This document shows, piece after piece, positions 58,231 to 64,000 of a stretch of DNA of 64,000 nt (position 1 is its first letter; each line of letters begins with the position of its first letter). This stretch comes from Brachionus plicatilis (lineage: Eukaryota; Rotifera; Eurotatoria; Ploima; Brachionidae). A model generated the notes under the pieces. It was not told the DNA's origin. It did no database searches and saw only the letters and a list, made by a program, of their open reading frames with translations. The translations under genes were made by a program, and so were the position numbers. The stretch is taken from the NCBI GenBank assembly GCA_010279815.1, contig QEOQ01000427.1, positions 361,699 through 425,698 of the forward strand, written 5' to 3'.

Positions 58231-58744
58231 GGCATGTTGAAGTTTATGATCAAAACTGTATATCAAATTGCTCATTTTATATTTAATAATAAATTTCCTG
58301 AAGATTTAGGTAGAATTTTATGAAATTCTTTATGTAACATTGATTAACATAGTTTGTTAAATTAAAATTTCAAAAAATAAAAAAATTTAAATTAATAGTA
58401 TGCTCAAAATTAACTAAAATGATCGATTATTTTTGATTTTTTAGTAAAGTTTATAATGCAAATAAATAAATTTTTTTCTTAACATAAAATATTATTTGGT
58501 TTTTTAATCTAATTATCTTTTCGGAGTTAAGTTTTTTGTCTTTCGGATTTGTACTCTTTTAAATTCTAAAAATCGATTATTAATCCATTTATTTTATTAT
58601 CAACTTAAAATAATTTTTTGAGACTGTAGCATAATATGTTAAATCAATACCAATAAAAAAAAATCTTTCGTTAATTTAATTTTTAATTTAATTTAATTTA
58701 TTTATTTATGCATTTGATCATTTGATCATAAACTTCAACATGCC
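58231..58744. mobile_element. Element with GGCATGTTGAAG ends inserted between LINE pieces
   Basis: GGCATGTTGAAGTTTATGAT at the left and ATCATAAACTTCAACATGCC at the right are perfect inverted repeats. The interior is AT-rich with no ORF. The ends are related to the GGCAA..TTGAAG family. It lies between the two parts of a LINE remnant. Confidence 0.75.
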
Positions 58745-58769
58745 TCTTTTCAATTTAGAAAAACTTGTA

Positions 58770-59040
58770 TAACTTTTTTACTAAAAAAGATAATTTAGTT
58801 CTATAAAATGCTTAATTATAAGCAAATTTGCTTAATGCAGTAAAATTGGTCTGCAAAATACTCTGCAATTTTCTGCATTTTGCACGCCATTAAAAAGTAT
58901 TCTAATCAACTGTGCAAGTAAATTGCAGAGTTTTTGCAGGCATATATTTTCGGATTAAGCAAAGTTGTTTAAACATTAAGCATTTTACAGAACTAAATTA
59001 TTACTTATAGTAAAAAAGTTATTCAATTTTTTGTGAATTG
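58770..59040. mobile_element. Diverged CTCTGCAA-family foldback
   Basis: ACTCTGCAATTTTCTGCATT and the inverse GTAAATTGCAGAGTTTTTGC flank TTGCACGCCATTAAAAAGTA. The outer arms (ACTAAAAAAGATAATTTAGT / ACTAAATTATTACTTATAGT) are also inverted. Homologous to 20330-20640 and 44430-44895. Confidence 0.7.
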
Positions 59041-59254
59041 AAACGATCGAATTGAAATGAACTTCACAACCCCTCAAAGCCTCTGGGAAGAGCTAATTGA
59101 AGTTTCAGATCAAATTTTTAGATCAAAACGATCATTTAAAACTTCAAAACATAAATAATAAATGGAGATGGTATTTGAATCTTTCTGTAAAAATTGTTAA
59201 GAACAAGTAATACGAATTTGAAAAAAAAAGTTTTAACAAATATTTCTCGAGTCA

Positions 59255-59430
59255 TACATGATGAGCGACCCATCATCTGGAATTGTGCATGTTCTTGATG
59301 AATCATTTTCGGAAAGAGATCTCGGAGTCTAAATGAAGTCCAATCTTAAGTGGGACGATCAATATAGGCTAGCAGCTATGAGGGGCAACACAGCACTTGC
59401 AACAATTCACAAAACATTTAAATCAATGGA
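59255..59430 (+). pseudogene. LINE reverse-transcriptase C-terminal fragment
   Basis: The frame reads SFSERDLGV, a stop, then MKSNLKWDDQYRLAAMRGNT and ALATIHKTFKSMD. This is the (K/E)DLGVxxxxxLKW......A..AN..LG.I.R.F block downstream of the RT domain in CR1/jockey-like elements. It is cut at about 59430, where the transposase pseudogene begins. Confidence 0.8.
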
Positions 59431-61476
59431 TAAGTGGTTGTCTTTTATTTACAGCTTCTCTTGTTGATAAAGGTGTTATAACTATTGGTTCTGGTCTTTG
59501 AGATTGAATATTTTGATCAACTGAAATAGGTGGTATTGTCTTTGATTGAATATTCAAACGATTTTCTGGATTTAAAATTGTTACACAATTATTTAAATTG
59601 TAATCACAACTAATTGGAATATACGGCCTATATATTCTACTATTATTCATAAAAATACTATTATAACCAATTTGATGTGGTAAACTTAACGGTTCATAAG
59701 GTTCAAATCTGTTTAAAAAACGATTAGGCTCATAGAAATCTCTATCAATGAATAAATTTTGGTCAGCGTAATTATTTAAGTTTTGGAATGATGGAGGTTG
59801 ATAGTGTTGATAACTTGTTAATGGCTGTGATTCTAAAGGTTGTGTTTCTAAAGGCCTAGCTCTATCTGTTCATTTTGATATGACTGTATGTGCTCATTAA
59901 TTTCATTTTCACCAGAATCATGATCAATCTCATCATCTTCATCTTCACTTTCAAAACCATATCCTGAGATTCTCTTTCTGGTCTTAAATTAATATTACTC
60001 TCAATTTCTTAAATTAATTAAGATTTCTTCACCTTGACCATCTTCAAATACATCATTTTCAGATTCAAATCCATGTATATCATCTTCTTCTTTATAATTA
60101 TCAACATAATAATTGAAAATTTGCTTTGATTGAACCAAACTTTTTAGTGTTTTATGTAATGAATTATTACTAGTTATACCACAGCAATCAAATGAATTTA
60201 TTAGCTGATGTGACGGAAAATTTTCCCAAATTTCCGATAGCCATTGAATAGCTAGAAAATAACCAGGTGATTTTGTATTTCCGTAAATAGTATAATCTCT
60301 TTCACTTATTCTTGCTCATTCAGACCATTTATGACAATATTCTTTTTTGATGTTGCTGAACCAGCAGACGTCGGCTGGTTGTAATTAATTGGTCATTCTT
60401 GGTGGAATAATAACCTTTTCAACCTTTAAAGTATCTAATTTATCACTTATTTTATCAGTCAAATGACAACGTGCTGAATCCAAAAGTAATACTGAGCCTT
60501 CTTTTCAACTAAAAATCTTATCTAAAAAATCACATTCAACAACTTCATTAAATGTAGCTAATGTTTTGTACATAATAATAACGTTTTGTGGTGGGATGTA
60601 ACCTTGTAATTCATCTTTTCTCGGAATTAAAATATATATTGGGCATTTTTCTCCGATTGCATTAGCCGAAAAACATGCAGACATTCTTGCCATTTCACCA
60701 CCATGAGTAGATAGTTTAACTCTTTTGTCTCCTTTAGTAGCATATGAAACCTTTGATGGACAATCTAAATAAATGCTTGTTTCCTCCATATTATAGATTT
60801 TAGACCGATTGAAATTACATTTGCGCATTATATCAGCACAGTTTGAAAAATAATATTCTAATTAAACCTTTGAATATGATGGTAACTCTCTACCAGTTGT
60901 GGTAACTCTTCTGAGAGTTTTATTATGACGCCTTAACCAACCATACAACCAACCAGCACTTGCTTGAAATACGTTTATGCTTGGTGTGTTCATGTATAAT
61001 TGATTAAATATAATAGAAGCTTGGTTTTTAATTTGCCAACTTTGAATACTTAAGTTTTGTTTTCTTTGTTCATCAAACCACTCAAGTAATTTAGAATCCA
61101 TTTCGGGATACTTTCCAATTTCATTTTTGGATTTAACACGATTTCTTTTACGTTTATGTGAAGTAGCAAGTATCTTTTCTTTATTTTGCACCCATTCACC
61201 GACCAAGCGACGATCAATTTTAAATTTTTCACCAACAAGAGATTTATTTTTTAGTCATTCAAATTGGTTTATAACACCAGTTTTAAATTCAAGAGAATAT
61301 TTCATTCTGTGTTTTACATTATTAGGTTTAATAACATTATCAGCAGGAGATGATTCGGATTGAAGCTCTTCAACAACAGGTGATGATTCTGGTTGAGGCT
61401 CATTTCCAACGGGTGATGAATTACTTGAAGCTGATGATGAATCAGAAATAGAGTTTTCAAGTATAAGCATTTTCAA
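59423..61476 (-). pseudogene. pogo/Tigger-type (CENPB-like) DDE transposase, inactivated by stop codons
   Basis: From ATG 61476 one frame runs almost the full length. It reads: acidic Ser-rich start; MKYSLEFKTGVINQFE; RRLVGEWVQNKEKILATSHK and NVFQASAGWLYGWLRRHNKT (CENPB-type HTH DNA-binding domain); IYNMEETSIYLDCPSK (first catalytic acid region); GSVLLLDSARCHLTDKISDK (second Asp); LQPADVCWFSNIKKEY (third acid region). Premature stops in this frame: TGA near 61252, TAA near 60868, TGA near 60510, TAA near 60386, TGA near 60318. Two of these (after S and after WSE) replace positions that are often Trp, a TGG-to-TGA change. Beyond about 60020 the tail is broken by further stops and a frame change near 59870, then reads QPLESQPLTSYQHYQPPSFQ to TGA 59423. 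The terminal repeats were not resolved. Confidence 0.82.
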
Positions 61477-62022
61477 AATTAATAAAATTCACTGTTCAAA
61501 TGATAATATTTCAAAATAGTAAAAAAAAGAAAAGCGTAGAAAAAAAGAAAAAAGAAAAATTGCAAAACCAACTTTTTTAAATTTTTTTCTCTCTTTAAAA
61601 ATTTTTTTTTTCCTTAAAAACTTAATTTTACCGCATGCGGTTGTTTCGAAACTTTAATAAATTAAAATCGACCTATAACGGCATTTAAATGCTTATTTTA
61701 TTTTTCTTTTTCGCGGTTATGAATCAGTTTATGGTGCGGTATAACGACAAATTCCTGGGTTTACCACATGGTAATTACCGGATCCTGTCTTAGGCGCGAA
61801 AAATCTTTTTTATTCAATTTTAATTTTTTTTAACATGAAATGACTGGGATTAGCCGCATTGCGTTAGTGGCAGGGATAGGTATTAACTGCTGCGCCTATG
61901 TGCAAGGGTTTACGGTATTTATGTCAAATTAATATATTATATTTGATGATTTTTAGATGGACTTCACTGATTCCTCAATGAATCATTAGATATGTTTTGA
62001 CTGGGTTGGAGATATTTCAACT
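61477..62022. other. Non-coding interval, locally GC-richer
   Basis: 61620-61920 contains GC-richer phrases (ACCGCATGCGGTTGTTTCGA, AGCCGCATTGCGTTAGTGGC) that may be a sub-terminal part of the Tigger-like element. A matching far end was not found. Confidence 0.4.
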
Positions 62023-62200
62023 CTAAGACTCTTCTTCATCTTCTTCATCACTGATTATTGTCACTTTTTTTCTCTTTTTGATCAACTTTTTTGCCTCTTC
62101 ATCTTCTTTATCACTGATTATTGTCACTTTTTTTCTCTTTTTGATCAACTTTTTTGCCTCTTCATCTTCTAATTGTTTCAAAACTCTTTTAAAGGTTTTT
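62023..62200 (-). CDS. Lys/Glu-rich C-terminal coding fragment with a 21-residue tandem duplication
   Basis: On the minus strand FKRVLKQLEDEEAKKLIKKR continues KKVTIISDKEDEEAKKLIKK and ends ISDEEDEEES at TAG 62023. The unit EDEEAKKLIKKRKKVTIISD is present twice (63-bp DNA duplication). Upstream the frame closes at TAA just before nine A (about 62200), so it is either a last exon or frameshifted. The composition resembles the acidic/basic tails of nuclear proteins; no family can be named. Confidence 0.35.
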
Positions 62201-62685
62201 TTTTAATTTCGCTCAAATAGAAAATTGGCCCTTTTTATTGCAATAAATGAAGTAAATTAAATATTTAAAAAATTTTTGATTTAGTTAATGCTGTTTGGAT
62301 TTTTATAAGTATTGAATTTTAGGGTAAACATAGTCATATATCATCGGAAATAAATAGATAATAATAAATTTGAACAAAACATTTAAATTTTTTAGCTATT
62401 TTTTTAAGACCAAAACCCCGTGTTGAAGCTGATCAGAATTAAGAAAGGTCTGGGGCCACTTTTTTGGAATTGAAAAAATTGTAATATTAATGTAATAATT
62501 GTAAACTCTAAAATATTCCTTCTAATTGAACTTTAATAAACTTAAATTTTTTAAATGATTTTATTAAAAACTCTAAAAGACAAAAAAATTTAGTGCTCTA
62601 TAATTCTTTGTCGGTTCAAGTGGAAAAATTGATTTAATGATGGTAATTTATTTCTCCTAAAAAAATTAAACTTTTGATTTACAAT
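62201..62685. other. Non-coding interval
   Basis: I see no exon or bounded repeat. Confidence 0.5.
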
Positions 62686-63765
62686 TTAATTGATGGTCAA
62701 AAATGCAATTATATAGTTTATAAACCAAAAGATAGAGTTTATTATTTTGTTTAAAAGACTTGTCGATGTAAAGTTATCATCAATTATTTTTGTTGAATTG
62801 GTCATTTGTGTAGAATTTTGAATGCTTGTGTTTAAGAAAAAACTAGTTGTCATATGGTTTGAAAAACTCGAATTATTTTGATTTTCTAATTGAGTGATAA
62901 AACTAGTGTTTTTTTCGGTGGTTAAATTGGGAAAATACGAATTTTCAAAATCAGAAGTTGTAACTTCGTATGAATTATCCAATGTGGCAGCCTCAAGTTC
63001 TGTTCTATTATTAAAGTTTTCATCTTTGACATAATTAAGATGGATTGTTTTCTTTTTTAAATAAATTGTATTGCTATTGTTTACAATAATGATTGGTAAG
63101 ATGGCAATGTTGATTTCAAATGATTCCATCTCTTCTTTAAAATAGAATTCCGATGAAAAAATGGCAATGTTGATTTCAAATGATTCCATCTCTTCTTTAA
63201 AATAGAATTCCGATGAAAAAATGGCAAATTCTTCATTGCTAACATTTATTTGCCGAGGACTGATGTTTAAAGAAAAAAGGTCTTTTTTTTTACTTGACAA
63301 TTCCAGGTTAATTGTGCTCAGATACTTATTTGAATTTTTAACTATTATATTGTACTTATTGATACTATTATTTGTTATTGTTAGATCACGTACAAAATCA
63401 ATAGAATAATAAACCGGCTCAAATGGAATTTGTTTTAAATATCGTTGAAACAAAAGTCCACTGGAGTCTATTCCTTTAATTAAAAAATATGATTTTCTAT
63501 TTGGTACCAGAATGTAAGCGTCAAATCTCTGGTTAAACCAATCCAAGGTTGCATTTGATATTTCCTCATCAGTATCATAATCGAGTAATGACAATTGAGT
63601 CAAATTTAAATTAACTTCATCAGAAAATGTAAAACATATTAAAACTTTTGTGACATCTGAAAGTATGTTAATTTTTAAGTTTAAATTAAATTTTAACAGG
63701 ATTTTCTTTGTTGAAATAATACTGAGCCGAGCTGGCTCCGTTTTAAAATAGCATTTATCGAACAT
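62686..63765 (-). CDS. Extracellular protein fragment resembling the post-vWA region of VWA7/hemicentin-type proteins, 359 aa
   Basis: A single open frame from ATG 63765 (MFDKCYFKTEPARLSIISTK) to TAA 62686. Its middle contains NRKSYFLIKGIDSSGLLFQR, close to the (V/L)xGxDxxGxxFQR segment that follows the vWA domain in hemicentin and VWA7 proteins. The second half is Asn/Thr/Ser-rich with many N-glycosylation sequons (NNSS, NTSI, NSTQ, NFTS) and ends in a hydrophobic stretch (IINSIFWFINYIIAFLTIN) like a GPI-attachment signal or membrane anchor. The start has no signal peptide, so the ORF is probably the last exon of a gene whose vWA-bearing 5' exons lie beyond base 64000. A 20-residue block (AIFSSEFYFKEEMESFEINI) is present twice in tandem. 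Family call is tentative. Confidence 0.55.
   Translation of the reverse strand: MFDKCYFKTEPARLSIISTKKILLKFNLNLKINILSDVTKVLICFTFSDEVNLNLTQLSLLDYDTDEEISNATLDWFNQRFDAYILVPNRKSYFLIKGIDSSGLLFQRYLKQIPFEPVYYSIDFVRDLTITNNSINKYNIIVKNSNKYLSTINLELSSKKKDLFSLNISPRQINVSNEEFAIFSSEFYFKEEMESFEINIAIFSSEFYFKEEMESFEINIAILPIIIVNNSNTIYLKKKTIHLNYVKDENFNNRTELEAATLDNSYEVTTSDFENSYFPNLTTEKNTSFITQLENQNNSSFSNHMTTSFFLNTSIQNSTQMTNSTKIIDDNFTSTSLLNKIINSIFWFINYIIAFLTIN
63101..63220. repeat. Perfect 60-bp tandem duplication inside the coding region
   Basis: ATGGCAATGTTGATTTCAAA at 63101 begins a unit repeated exactly from 63161, followed by a partial third start at 63221. It adds 20 residues in frame. Confidence 0.95.
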
Positions 63766-64000
63766 TTTTAAAAAAGAAATAAATAAAAAAAATAATCCAC
63801 TGATAAAGACCGAACAACGTAATTAACAATAATTAATTTAGAAAATATGATTAAAAAAAGGCATAATTATTTCCGAAACTACACTGTAGGCGATTGAGGT
63901 TCAGAGCAGTATACATAAACTTTGAATAAAACTTAAACGTGCTTAATTTGTGTTTTAATTTAAAAAGAATTTTCATAAATGCAACATTCAAAGTTGCATC
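63766..64000. other. Right edge of the window
   Basis: AT-rich sequence; it may be intron upstream of the 62686-63765 exon. Nothing else is visible. Confidence 0.4.

Noticed and set aside
58051..58323. Plus-strand 90-codon frame
   Set aside because: Tail of the LINE RT remnant running into the adjoining inverted-repeat element; not a separate gene.
60318..60510. TGA codons in the Tigger transposase taken as evidence for a variant genetic code (TGA=Trp)
   Set aside because: TAA stops are also present in the same frame, CEP20 ends at TGA where the family ends, and host genes use TGG for Trp; nonsense decay explains it better.

Overview
This is a eukaryotic, animal window: very AT-rich, gene-poor, and largely made of non-coding DNA and decayed transposons. 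Most genes are split by GT-AG introns and encode conserved metazoan proteins (inward-rectifier K+ channel, CEP20/FOPNL, UBE3D, SMYD4, POLE3, UQCR10, COG5, mRPL55, RPL12, CDK5, ORC1). The base composition, mix of ~50 bp and multi-kb introns, and a GH19-type chitinase in an animal suggest a lophotrochozoan such as a monogonont rotifer (Brachionus-like). That assignment is an inference; no marker here fixes the species. There is one assembly gap of 759 N (41249-42007).

Layout. 1-8 kb: 3'-truncated Kir channel exon on the minus strand and, about 6 kb upstream, an acidic Ser-rich exon whose splice phase would fit it as the Kir N-terminus. 8-11 kb: non-coding, with an AT-rich repeat array. 11.3-13.2 kb: CEP20 and UBE3D, close together on the minus strand. 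13.5-14.4 kb: Mutator-like element fragment. 17.8-20.1 kb: SMYD4-like methyltransferase with an in-frame TAG near its C-terminus. 21.5 kb: intron-containing tRNA-Ser(AGA). 21.9-22.5 kb: POLE3. 24.2-30.6 kb: a secreted fusion of a GH19 chitinase-like domain with a von Willebrand A domain; its 2.6 kb intron holds nested transposons. 30.6-35.4 kb: transposon debris. 35.4-38.5 kb: UQCR10 and COG5 head to tail. 40.3 kb: mRPL55. 43.2 kb: RPL12. 44-46 kb: foldback and hAT-type elements. 47.2-48.2 kb: CDK5. 49.1-49.7 kb: hAT-type MITE. 50.2 kb: small secreted protein. 51.5 kb: BED-finger fragment. 52.7 kb: second tRNA-Ser copy. 53.0-56.0 kb: ORC1 without a BAH domain. 56.3-61.5 kb: MITEs, LINE reverse-transcriptase remnants and a pogo/Tigger-type transposase pseudogene. 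62.7-63.8 kb: extracellular protein resembling the region after the vWA domain in VWA7/hemicentin proteins.

The genes do not form a common pathway. The most informative material is (i) the GH19-vWA fusion, (ii) the SMYD4 stop codon followed by CTAG with the family's C-terminus continuing in frame, and (iii) a set of non-autonomous DNA transposons with intact terminal inverted repeats and exact target-site duplications. Exon borders were assigned by reading splice sites and checking that reading phase and family alignment agree; no search tool was used.
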